A stretch of DNA of 26,190 nucleotides from Acetobacter sp. (GTDB lineage Bacteria; Pseudomonadota; Alphaproteobacteria; RF32; CAG-239): the NCBI GenBank assembly GCA_023665325.1, contig JAMPED010000009.1:27281-53470 (forward strand), read 5' to 3'. The notes under the pieces are model-generated. The model did no database searches. It was not told the origin of the DNA and was given only the letters and a program-made list of their open reading frames with translations. The number at the start of each line of letters is the position of its first letter. Position 1 is the stretch's first letter. The position numbers and the translations under genes are program-made. Shown here piece by piece: positions 8,641-16,068 of this stretch.

Positions 8641-8670
8641 TTGCTAACTAAAATTGGTTTATGCTATTAA
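8641..8670 (+). promoter_or_regulatory. Candidate promoter for the PBP1A gene
   Basis: TTGCTA at 8641-8646 and TATTAA at 8665-8670 are 18 bases apart, with a TGC just ahead of the -10 that could act as an extended -10 element. It lies 32 bases before the PBP1A start and back to back with the polA promoter. The match is modest; TTGGTT (8654) with GATAGA (8677) is an alternative. Confidence 0.35.
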
Positions 8671-8701
8671 CTATAGGATAGATTTTTGAGTGTATTGAAC
8701 T

Positions 8702-10543
8702 ATGGTACAGGGTAAAAAGAGAAAGCCTAAGGCAGCTGAAGAAGAGCAGAAACTAAAAAAGCAGACATTACGAAAAAGAAAAAAAGTGTTGCGTTTGCGG
8801 AAAAGACGCAATTTGAAAATGATATTGATTGTGTTAGTACTTTGGTGTGTGGTTGTTTTGGGGCTTGTTCTGGGGGGATATTTATGGTATTGCTATAAAA
8901 CGCTACCAGCATTTTCAACTGCGGAATATGTTGAAAGACAAACAGGGGTGCGTATTTTAGCGGAAGATGGGCGAGAGCTTACCTCGTATGGGGCGTTGTT
9001 TGCAGAACCTGTGGATGTGAATGAGTTGCCGAGTTATGTGGCGCAGGCAGTGATTGATACGGAAGATAGGCGTTTTTATAAGCATAGTGGTATTGATTAT
9101 ATAGGCTTTGTTCGGGCGATGGCGGTTAACTTGGTGAAACGACGTTATGCGCAGGGGGCTTCTACTCTTACACAGCAGGTAGCAAAGAATTTGTTTTTGA
9201 CACGTGAAAAGAGCATTAAACGTAAAGTACAAGAGTTTATTTTGGCGCGATGGCTGGAGAAACATTTTACTAAAAAGCAGATTTTGAATATTTATATGAA
9301 TCGCGTATTTTTTGGTAATGGTGCATATGGTATTAACGCTGCGGCAAAACGCTTTTTTAATAAAAAGGCAAAAGAACTTAATCTGCGCGAGGCGGCAATT
9401 TTGGCGGGTGCTTTAAAAGGTCCGAGCAAATATAATTATCTGAAGAATAAAAAACTTGCGATTGAACGGTCGGAAGTTGTCTTATCGTTAATGCGGCGAG
9501 CGGGATCTATTTCTTTACAAGAATGGGAACACGCGCTGGTCTTACCGATAGGGAGTGCGTTTGATAAAAATATTCCTGATATTAGATATTTTGGTGATTT
9601 TGTGATGAGTGAATTACCGCATTTGGCAAATATACAGGGGCAAGACGTATATGTGCGTACTACGCTAGATTATGATTTACAGAAACGAACGGAGTATTTA
9701 TTGCGCAAACATATTCGCGCGAATAAGGATAAAAATGTGACTCAAGGGGCGGTGGTTGTGTTAGACAAAAATGGTGCAATTAAAGCGATGGCGGGGGGAT
9801 ATGACTATAATAAAAGTCAATTTAACCGTGCAACGCAGGCGCTCCGACAGGCCGGATCATCGTTTAAGTTATTTGTGTATCTTACGGCTCTTGAAAAAGG
9901 AATTAAACCTGAAGATATTTTAAATGATGAGCCTATTCGTATTGATGATTGGGAACCACAAAATTATGATAAGCGCTTTTATGGTAAAGTTAGTATGAAA
10001 GAAGCCTTTGCAAAATCATTAAATGTTGCGACGGTAGATTTAGCGACATATTTAGATATGAATGATATTATTGAAACGGCTGTTAAGATGGGAGTGACAA
10101 GTGGTGTACAAGATGAGCCCTCAATGCTTTTAGGGGCTACAGAGGTTAAAGTGGTTGATATGGCGGCAGCATACGCAGCAGTTGCTAATGGGGGGTATGC
10201 TGTTTTTCCATTTGCGGTTCGACAAATTAAAGGTGCGCGAGGGAGTATTTTGTATCAACATCGTTTGTCAGATAAAATCAAAGTTATTTCAGAAAAAGCC
10301 TTAGCTAACATTGATCTTTTGCTGCGGCAAGTCGTATTGACAGGAACTGGTAAAAAAGCAGGGCGGGTTAATGAGGCCCGCGGCAAGACAGGCACGTCGC
10401 AGAATTATCGTGATGCTTGGTTTATTGGTTTTAATAAACGATATATTGCTGCGGTGTGGGTGGGCAATGATGACAACAGTCCGATGCGCGAAGTCGGCGG
10501 AGGGAGTGTGCCGACGGAGATTTGGGCTGATATTATGAGATAG
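8702..10543 (+). CDS. mrcA: Class A penicillin-binding protein (PBP1A-type, bifunctional transglycosylase/transpeptidase)
   Basis: This enzyme polymerises lipid II and cross-links the peptides, anchored in the inner membrane and acting in the periplasm. It has a very basic cytoplasmic tail (residues 1-39) and one membrane helix (about 40-62). A GT51 domain follows with the catalytic glutamate E121 in DTEDRRFYKHSGID, QGASTLTQQVAKNL, and KKQILNIYMNRVFFG. The transpeptidase has SSFK at 386-389 (nucleophile S386), SLN at 439-441 and KTGTS at 562-566. At 613 aa it is clearly shorter than typical PBP1A (about 800 aa): only some 50 residues link the two domains, so the usual inserted accessory domain is missing, and it ends right after GGGSVPTEIWADIM. 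The Shine-Dalgarno sequence before the ATG is poor. Gene-symbol choice among class A PBPs is tentative. Confidence 0.93.
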   Translation: MVQGKKRKPKAAEEEQKLKKQTLRKRKKVLRLRKRRNLKMILIVLVLWCVVVLGLVLGGYLWYCYKTLPAFSTAEYVERQTGVRILAEDGRELTSYGALFAEPVDVNELPSYVAQAVIDTEDRRFYKHSGIDYIGFVRAMAVNLVKRRYAQGASTLTQQVAKNLFLTREKSIKRKVQEFILARWLEKHFTKKQILNIYMNRVFFGNGAYGINAAAKRFFNKKAKELNLREAAILAGALKGPSKYNYLKNKKLAIERSEVVLSLMRRAGSISLQEWEHALVLPIGSAFDKNIPDIRYFGDFVMSELPHLANIQGQDVYVRTTLDYDLQKRTEYLLRKHIRANKDKNVTQGAVVVLDKNGAIKAMAGGYDYNKSQFNRATQALRQAGSSFKLFVYLTALEKGIKPEDILNDEPIRIDDWEPQNYDKRFYGKVSMKEAFAKSLNVATVDLATYLDMNDIIETAVKMGVTSGVQDEPSMLLGATEVKVVDMAAAYAAVANGGYAVFPFAVRQIKGARGSILYQHRLSDKIKVISEKALANIDLLLRQVVLTGTGKKAGRVNEARGKTGTSQNYRDAWFIGFNKRYIAAVWVGNDDNSPMREVGGGSVPTEIWADIMR

Positions 10544-10548
10544 GGAGA

Positions 10549-10899
10549 CTAGACGCCCATATCGCGTACAAAGCGTGTGTTGTCAATATATCCATTGCGA
10601 AATTTACCGCGGACCTCAATAAGGTGATTATTGAATTTGCGCCAGTGATTGATGCTGGAGCGATTGTGGGTGAAATCCAGTGCGATGTCAGCGGCGCCAC
10701 TATTTTCCACTCTCTCATAATAATCTTCAGGAGAGCAGTTGGAGCTGCCTGTACCAAAATCTTCTCTTGCGAGACGGATAAACCCGCGTCCGTTATCTTC
10801 AAAGTATGTTCCGCACCAGTTTTCTGTATTGCTATCTGCTAAACCGGCGGATGATGATGTAACACATAAAAATAACGCCAGTAAAGCAGCTTTTCTCAT
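10549..10899 (-). CDS. Small exported protein of unknown function (116 aa)
   Basis: The protein begins with a classical Sec signal peptide (MRKAALLALFLCVTSSSAGLA, cleavage probably after the last Ala), leaving a mature periplasmic or secreted domain of about 95 residues. That domain has two cysteines (in ENWCGTYF and SSNCSPED) that could form a disulfide. It ends with the strand-rich HLIEVRGKFRNGYIDNTRFV, a pattern reminiscent of small OB-fold periplasmic proteins; this is inference from the pattern only. The start at 10899 is preceded by AAGGAG 8 bases upstream, and a good promoter lies just ahead. Its 3' end faces the PBP1A stop with a 5-bp gap, so the two transcripts must overlap unless termination is tightly controlled. 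Confidence 0.85.
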   Translation of the reverse strand: MRKAALLALFLCVTSSSAGLADSNTENWCGTYFEDNGRGFIRLAREDFGTGSSNCSPEDYYERVENSGAADIALDFTHNRSSINHWRKFNNHLIEVRGKFRNGYIDNTRFVRDMGV

Positions 10900-10933
10900 T
10901 TGCGAAACTCCTTAAAAGTTAATTTTCGATTAA

Positions 10934-10962
10934 CATATAGCAACTTTTCTGTCTTCTGTCAA
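10934..10962 (-). promoter_or_regulatory. Strong sigma70-like promoter for the 116-aa exported protein
   Basis: Reading leftward there is a perfect TTGACA -35 (10962-10957), a 17-base spacer and TATATG as -10 (10939-10934). The predicted transcript would have a leader of about 28 bases carrying the AAGGAG ribosome site. Confidence 0.7.
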
Positions 10963-11003
10963 TAGTTTTTTGTCTATAAAAATGTTTTTTTTTGATTTTT
11001 TTT

Positions 11004-11038
11004 CATAAAAAAACGCTATTCCAAAGGGAACAGCGTTT
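11004..11038 (-). terminator. Rho-independent terminator of the 94-aa gene
   Basis: The stem AAACGCT-A-TTCC (11011-11022) pairs with GGAA-C-AGCGTTT (11027-11038) around an AAAG loop with one mismatch. On the minus strand it is followed by a run of seven T. It lies 9 bases after the stop of the gene at 11048 and also marks the end of the intergenic space before the 116-aa gene's promoter. Confidence 0.85.
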
Positions 11039-11047
11039 GAAAAAATG

Positions 11048-11332
11048 CTAAATTGCGTTCGAAAATGGCATTTCGACAATGTAGCAACGTTCAAATGTGG
11101 CAGCAGTCAGACCATAAAAATCTTTAGGGTCTGCGTGGAGATAATCTCCTTTTTTAAAGGTTAGTGGACCACCACGCCAGTAGGGCTCATAACATATATC
11201 TTCATCAAGTTTGATGAAAAGATGAACAGCGTTGCCCTTTTTACAGAGAGAGCGGCATTTGAGCACGTTTATCTCGGCGGCGAGTTGCTGCTCAATATAG
11301 AGTCGCAACTCCTCATAAGTAAAATTTTTCAT
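11048..11332 (-). CDS. Small uncharacterised soluble protein (94 aa)
   Basis: I do not recognise this gene. The product is soluble, with no signal peptide. It begins MKNFTYEELRLYIEQQLAAE, a likely amphipathic helix, and ends with a strand-rich part containing WRGGPLTFKKGDYLHADP, DFYGLTAATFERCYIVEMP. Three or four scattered cysteines (LKCRSLCKKG, EDICYEP, ERCYIV) could be structural but are not in a recognisable metal-binding spacing. The start is uncertain: the ATG at 11332 gives the most protein-like N-terminus, while an ATG at 11359 would add nine residues. Neither has a Shine-Dalgarno sequence. That it is a real gene is supported by a near-consensus promoter directly upstream and a strong terminator directly downstream, forming a self-contained transcription unit. 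Confidence 0.75.
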   Translation of the reverse strand: MKNFTYEELRLYIEQQLAAEINVLKCRSLCKKGNAVHLFIKLDEDICYEPYWRGGPLTFKKGDYLHADPKDFYGLTAATFERCYIVEMPFSNAI

Positions 11333-11381
11333 AAAAATTAGATTTTTACAATGATACATTAAATAATTCAAAATTAAGCGT

Positions 11382-11409
11382 ATTATAGTGTATTTATTAA
11401 AAATAGCAA
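11382..11409 (-). promoter_or_regulatory. Sigma70-like promoter for the 94-aa gene
   Basis: Reading leftward, TTGCTA (11409-11404), 16 bases, then a perfect TATAAT (11387-11382). The likely transcription start near 11375 leaves a leader of about 43 bases to the chosen ATG at 11332, or about 16 to the ATG at 11359. Confidence 0.65.
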
Positions 11410-11478
11410 GGTTTTTTATTTGTTAAGCTAATTTTTAGAAGATGAGTGTATGATAAGGGAAATTTGGGAGGTGTTGTT

Positions 11479-12858
11479 GTGTTGCACTTTAATTTTATAG
11501 GACTGTTTGGATTATGTACGGGGCTTATTTGTTGGTCGGTATTTTGGTCTTATCCGTTGGTTTTTGCTGCATTATGTCTGGGAGGATTTTGGTTTTGGCG
11601 GCGGGCTGAGTTTTCGATGGCGGATGGAATATTTGCAACGGCATTTATGATGAATGTGTGGTATATTTCTTCTTCTGTTGGGAATGTGAGACAGTATGAT
11701 TATTTTAACTTTGTAATGTTTATTGATTATTTTATCCGTAATGGCTTTTTTCTGCAAGCGCCGATGTCATTTTTCCAAGAGATATATTATCAGCCACCAC
11801 TGTGGGGCGGAGTGAGTGCGGCGGTTGTTAGATTTTGTATATGGCTAGGAGGGACGGCTGCACAAGGTGTTGACTGTGTACGTTATGTAAATTTGTTTGC
11901 TGTGAGTGGGGCAGGGATTATCTTTTGGCGATTGATGGAGCGGCTGAAGTTTCAGGAGAATGTTCGATTTGGGTTATTAGCACTGTTTTGTTTTTTTCCA
12001 GCAAATAGTATTTTAGCGAATTTGGTCAATAATGATGCGATGGTCTACTTTTTGATGTTGTCTGCAATGTATGTGGGGTATTTGTGGTATCAATCAGGGA
12101 GATGGCGTGAAGTGTTTATTCTCAGTGGGATACTTTTTGCAGCTGGGATGATAAAGTTTTCGGGGTTAATGATTGTGCCAGCAATAGGTGTATTAGGGGG
12201 ATGTCTTTTATTACGAGCGAAAAATAAATTATCGCTTTCTTTGTGGGGACAGTTTGCAGTTATTGGGGCTGGAGCGGTGCTAGGGTTCAGTTGGGGATTA
12301 TTTTTGATGTATTTTGATTTATCACTTGTTTCCCCGCCGATAAATGTCGGTTTTCAAGATTTAAATGGTTTTACAAAGACGGAAAGACTGTTTAGTTTTG
12401 ATACAGTGTCGTATCCTTTTGCAGATATATGGGGAGGATATATTGAGGTAAATGTTTTTTTGGCATTAGTTAAAACAGCTCTATTTGGTGAATGGGGATG
12501 GGCATTGGATATTTGGGCATATTTGCTTTATGGTTTGGGGTTGGTTTTGGCGGTAATGCTCGTTATGTCATTTTTTTCGTTATGGAGATATGCACTTGGG
12601 GAAGATTTTGCCTTAAATATATTTTGTGTGGTGCTTGTTCTTTCTGTACTTGCTGCGTGGATGAATTTTTGGTTGGAGTATCCGTATTTTTGTTCAAGTG
12701 AGTTTCGATATGTTGCAATTTTACTGCCGGTTTCGTTGTTATGGTTTGGTAATTATCTCTCACAAAAAAGCCTGCCAAAGTGGTTGAACTATGCTTTGGC
12801 AGGGTGTTTGGTGGTATTTATTTTAGCTAAATTTATGCTTTATCTAAATACCATTTAA
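11479..12858 (+). CDS. Polytopic membrane protein, probable GT-C type glycosyltransferase
   Basis: A 459-aa protein made almost entirely of hydrophobic helices (about ten or more). Features fitting the GT-C fold of polyprenyl-phosphate-sugar dependent transferases (PMT/ArnT-like) are an early extracytoplasmic loop with QYDYFNFVMFIDYF and YYQPPLWGG, and a later NLVNNDAMVYFLMLSAMY and GMIKFSGLMIVPAIG. The donor and acceptor cannot be told from sequence. Convergence on the dTDP-rhamnose operon suggests, but does not prove, a role in surface glycan assembly. I choose the GTG at 11479 because GGGAGG at 11466-11471 is 7 bases upstream; the GTG at 11446 would place that ribosome site inside the coding region. 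The last 26 bases overlap the end of rmlB on the other strand. Confidence 0.75.
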   Translation: MLHFNFIGLFGLCTGLICWSVFWSYPLVFAALCLGGFWFWRRAEFSMADGIFATAFMMNVWYISSSVGNVRQYDYFNFVMFIDYFIRNGFFLQAPMSFFQEIYYQPPLWGGVSAAVVRFCIWLGGTAAQGVDCVRYVNLFAVSGAGIIFWRLMERLKFQENVRFGLLALFCFFPANSILANLVNNDAMVYFLMLSAMYVGYLWYQSGRWREVFILSGILFAAGMIKFSGLMIVPAIGVLGGCLLLRAKNKLSLSLWGQFAVIGAGAVLGFSWGLFLMYFDLSLVSPPINVGFQDLNGFTKTERLFSFDTVSYPFADIWGGYIEVNVFLALVKTALFGEWGWALDIWAYLLYGLGLVLAVMLVMSFFSLWRYALGEDFALNIFCVVLVLSVLAAWMNFWLEYPYFCSSEFRYVAILLPVSLLWFGNYLSQKSLPKWLNYALAGCLVVFILAKFMLYLNTI

Positions 12859-13846
12859 CAGTTTTAACAATGCCGGTTTTGAAAGTTTCGTCTGGTATGT
12901 AACCGAGTTCTGATGTAATTTTGGTTGGGTCAATTGCATAGCGATGGTCGTGCCCTGCGCGATCTTTAACAAAAGTTATCAACTCAGCATATTTTTTACC
13001 ATCTTTTCGTGGTTGAATATCATCTAGAATAGCACATATTGTATGTGTTATTTCCAGATTGGTTAGTTCGTTATGACCGCCAACATTATAAGTTTCGCCT
13101 TTTTTACCTGTATGATATATAATGTCTATAGCTTTGGCGTGGTCGGTTACATAAAGCCAATCACGGATGTTTTGCCCATTACCATAAATAGGAATTGACG
13201 AGAGATTTACGCAATTACGGATAATGGTTGGGATAAGCTTTTCTCCGTGTTGTTTTGGACCATAGTTATTGGAACAATTTGAGGTTGTGGTGTTTAGCCC
13301 GAAAGTGTGATGATAAGCACGTACCAAAAAATCTGATCCTGCTTTGCTTGCAGAATAAGGACTACTAGGGGCATAGGGCGTTGTTTCGCAGAAGTAACCA
13401 TCGCAGCCTAAGCTACCAAAAACCTCATCGGTAGAAATGTGGTGAAAATGGTTGTTTTCTTTGCCTTTTTTTGGGGTGTTTGGCGCATCAAACCAGTGCG
13501 TGCGGGCGGCTTCTAAAAGGTTAAAAGTGCCAAGCAAATTGGTATTTATGAAAGCGCGTGGTCCGCTGATGGAATTATCAACGTGTGTTTCTGCGGCAAA
13601 GTGAATAACACCGGTGAAATCATATTTATCAAAAAGGCTGTTGACTAGATTATTATCACAGATATCGCCGTGAACAAAAGTATAGTTTGGATTTTGCTCG
13701 ATTTCTTTGAGATTATCTAAGTTGCCAGCATAGGTGAGCTTATCAAGATTAACAATTTTGTAGTCCGGATGTTTTGCCATAAAATATGGAATAAAATTGG
13801 CACCGATAAAACCAGCACCGCCAGTTACTAAAATTGTTTGAGACAT
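12833..13846 (-). CDS. rfbB: dTDP-glucose 4,6-dehydratase (RmlB/RfbB)
   Basis: Second step of dTDP-L-rhamnose synthesis: it converts dTDP-glucose to dTDP-4-keto-6-deoxyglucose with bound NAD. The 337-aa short-chain-dehydrogenase-type protein has the Rossmann motif TGGAGFIG at 8-15, the STDEVFG motif at 138-144 with the catalytic Asp-Glu pair (D140, E141), and the YSASK motif with Y164 and K168. The start at 13846 is supported by AAAGGA about 8 bases upstream; the longer frame to 13867 lacks this. It overlaps the end of rmlD by 19 bp, so translation is probably coupled, and it is the last gene of the operon. Its 3' end overlaps the membrane glycosyltransferase on the opposite strand. Confidence 0.97.
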   Translation of the reverse strand: MSQTILVTGGAGFIGANFIPYFMAKHPDYKIVNLDKLTYAGNLDNLKEIEQNPNYTFVHGDICDNNLVNSLFDKYDFTGVIHFAAETHVDNSISGPRAFINTNLLGTFNLLEAARTHWFDAPNTPKKGKENNHFHHISTDEVFGSLGCDGYFCETTPYAPSSPYSASKAGSDFLVRAYHHTFGLNTTTSNCSNNYGPKQHGEKLIPTIIRNCVNLSSIPIYGNGQNIRDWLYVTDHAKAIDIIYHTGKKGETYNVGGHNELTNLEITHTICAILDDIQPRKDGKKYAELITFVKDRAGHDHRYAIDPTKITSELGYIPDETFKTGIVKTVKWYLDKA

Positions 13847-14652
13847 TTTATCAATCCTTTCTTCCAATGAGGGATGTTTAAGTTAAAACGTTGTTTGATT
13901 TTGGTTTTGTTTAAAACCGAATAAGACGGGCGGGCTGCTGGTGTGGGGTAATCTTTGCTCTCGATGGGAAAGACTTTGCAGGGGAGTTTAGATTGCTCCA
14001 TAATTTCTAAGGCGAAATCATACCACGAGCAGACACCTTCGTTAGTGAAATGGAAGACTTCTTTTTCTCCGGTTTTTATTTGCGGGAGGGCTGCAATAAT
14101 AGCTTCGGCAAGGTCATAAGCGTTGGTTGGTGAACCTATTTGATCAAATACAACCTTTAAGTTTTCCTTTTCAGCACCCAGTTTGCGCATTGTCTTTACA
14201 AAGTTTCCTCCGTGGGGAGAATAAAGCCACGCGGTGCGGATGATGATGGCGGTTTCGGCGTTTTGTAATACGTTTTGTTCGCCTTCGCGTTTGGTTTTGC
14301 CGTAAATAGAAATCGGATTGGTTGCATCTTCTTCGGTATATGGCTTATATGCCGTCCCATCAAATACATAGTCGGTAGAGATATGGATTATTCGTTTACC
14401 ATATTTAGCTAAGTATAACGGAGCGAGAGCATTAACTTTATGTGCATTTTCGCTATCGCTTTCCGCTTTATCAACTGCTGTATAAGCAGCACAGTTGATG
14501 ATGAAGTCATACGTGTTGGCTGCAAGATATGTCTTGACGGCGTTTTCATCGGTTAAGTCTAAATCGTTACGGTCGATATAAACGGCGTTGTCTTTTAATA
14601 AACTTTGCAGGGCTGTGCCTAATTGTCCGTTACATCCTGTGACTAAAAACAT
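13828..14652 (-). CDS. rfbD: dTDP-4-dehydrorhamnose reductase (RmlD/RfbD)
   Basis: Final step of dTDP-L-rhamnose synthesis: NAD(P)H-dependent reduction of the 4-keto group. The 274-aa protein shows the nucleotide-binding TGCNGQLG at 5-12, NCAAYTAVDKAE at about 53-64, STDYVFDG at 92-99 and the catalytic YGKTK with Y117 and K121. Length is a little under the usual 290-300 aa, with no motif missing. The ATG at 14652 is preceded by AAAGGA and overlaps the end of rmlC by 10 bp. Confidence 0.96.
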   Translation of the reverse strand: MFLVTGCNGQLGTALQSLLKDNAVYIDRNDLDLTDENAVKTYLAANTYDFIINCAAYTAVDKAESDSENAHKVNALAPLYLAKYGKRIIHISTDYVFDGTAYKPYTEEDATNPISIYGKTKREGEQNVLQNAETAIIIRTAWLYSPHGGNFVKTMRKLGAEKENLKVVFDQIGSPTNAYDLAEAIIAALPQIKTGEKEVFHFTNEGVCSWYDFALEIMEQSKLPCKVFPIESKDYPTPAARPSYSVLNKTKIKQRFNLNIPHWKKGLIKCLKQF

Positions 14653-15191
14653 TGCTCTAAATCCTTTAACAGTGGGTGGTTTAAATCACGCTCCAAGATG
14701 TTGGCTTGACTCATATCTATCTGCCAATCTATTTTTAGAGCAGGGTCATTAACGCATAAGCCGCCTTCTGCTTCTTTGCAATAAAAATTATCACATTTAT
14801 AGGCGAATATGGCTGTTTTAGATAAGACAGAAAAGCCGTGAGCAAAACCGCGGGGAATAAGTAATTGTTGTTGATTTTCTCCTGACAGGCGGACGGCAAC
14901 GTGCTCACCGTAAGTAGGAGAGTTGTGTCGGATATCTACCGCGACATCAAGAACTTCTCCGGCGATAACACGAACAAGTTTTGTTTGCGCGTGTTCACCT
15001 TTTTGAAAATGTAGTCCGCGAATTGTTCCATAGCTTGAGAAAGATTGATTATCTTGTACAAAGTCATAAAATAGTCCATTTGATTCAAATTCTTTTTTGC
15101 TATAGCTTTCAAAGAAGTAACCGCGTGTATCTGTGAAGATGCGCGGGGTGAGGATATAAACACCCTCAAGTTTGGTTTTAGTAAAGATCAT
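14643..15191 (-). CDS. rfbC: dTDP-4-dehydrorhamnose 3,5-epimerase (RmlC/RfbC)
   Basis: Third step of the rhamnose pathway: double epimerisation at C3 and C5 in a cupin fold. The 182-aa protein has the hallmark RGLHFQ with the catalytic H61, DVAVDIRHNSPTYG at about 82-95, LIPRGFAHGFSVLS at 111-124 and the conserved tyrosine of YKCDNFY near 131. A GAGG ribosome site lies just ahead of the ATG at 15191. It overlaps rmlA by 14 bp upstream and rmlD by 10 bp downstream. Confidence 0.97.
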   Translation of the reverse strand: MIFTKTKLEGVYILTPRIFTDTRGYFFESYSKKEFESNGLFYDFVQDNQSFSSYGTIRGLHFQKGEHAQTKLVRVIAGEVLDVAVDIRHNSPTYGEHVAVRLSGENQQQLLIPRGFAHGFSVLSKTAIFAYKCDNFYCKEAEGGLCVNDPALKIDWQIDMSQANILERDLNHPLLKDLEQCF

Positions 15192-16065
15192 AATTTTCCT
15201 CGTAAACTTTTTTCAGATATTCTTTATAGGGCACGCCGTCTTTTAACTGGTTAATTAGGTGCTGCATTTGCTCGGCGTTAATGAAACCTTGACGGAAAGC
15301 GATTTCTTCGATACAGGCAAGTTTTAGACCTTGTCGTTGTTCGATAATCTGGACAAATTGTGATGATTCCATTAGGCTATCGGGTGTGCCAGCATCTAGC
15401 CACGCATTGCCGCGCTTTAGGGGAATGACGTTTAACCGTTTTTCTTTTAGATAAAGTTTATTAAGGTCGGTAATTTCTAATTCACCTCGTGCAGAGGGTT
15501 TGAGTTTTTCAGCTTTTGCAACCACATCAGAAGGGTAGAAGTAAAGTCCTGTTACGGCATAGTTTGATTTTGGTTTTTTAGGTTTTTCTTCAATGGAAAC
15601 TACTCGGCTTTCTTTGTCAAATTCAATTACTCCGAAACGCTCAGGATCAGAAACGTGATAGCCAAAGACGGTTGCAGCATCGTTTTCTTCGTGTACAAGA
15701 GCACGGTAGTTTTTCATTTGTGAATGGATATAGAAAATGTTGTCCCCTAATATCAGGCAGACTTTTTCATTCTGAATGAAATCTTTTCCTAGAAGAAAAG
15801 CCTCAGCTATGCCATTAGGATTTTCCTGAATTTTATAAGACAGATTTAGTCCTAAATCTTTACCATCACCAAACAGATGTTCGATATTTGGGGTATCTTG
15901 TGGTGTGGAAATGATGAGAATATCTTTGATGCCAAACAGCATTAAAACCGAAAGAGGATAGTATATCATCGGTTTGTCATAGACTGGGAGGAGCTGTTTG
16001 GAAACGCATTGGGTTAAGGGATATAACCTTGTGCCGGAACCTCCGGCTAAAATAATGCCTTTCAT
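15178..16065 (-). CDS. rfbA: Glucose-1-phosphate thymidylyltransferase (RmlA/RfbA)
   Basis: First step of the rhamnose pathway: it makes dTDP-glucose from dTTP and glucose-1-phosphate. The 295-aa protein has the standard length of the short RmlA type, with LAGGSGTRLYPLT at 6-18, KQLLPVYDKPMIYYPLS at 23-39, LGDNIFY in the middle and EEKPKKPKSNYAVTGLYFY. The start at 16065 has AAAGGA about 8 bases upstream and lies 3 bp after the DUF2207 gene's stop, placing it second in the operon. It is followed by rmlC, rmlD and rmlB, all overlapping. Confidence 0.97.
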   Translation of the reverse strand: MKGIILAGGSGTRLYPLTQCVSKQLLPVYDKPMIYYPLSVLMLFGIKDILIISTPQDTPNIEHLFGDGKDLGLNLSYKIQENPNGIAEAFLLGKDFIQNEKVCLILGDNIFYIHSQMKNYRALVHEENDAATVFGYHVSDPERFGVIEFDKESRVVSIEEKPKKPKSNYAVTGLYFYPSDVVAKAEKLKPSARGELEITDLNKLYLKEKRLNVIPLKRGNAWLDAGTPDSLMESSQFVQIIEQRQGLKLACIEEIAFRQGFINAEQMQHLINQLKDGVPYKEYLKKVYEENYDLY

Positions 16066-16068
16066 TGT

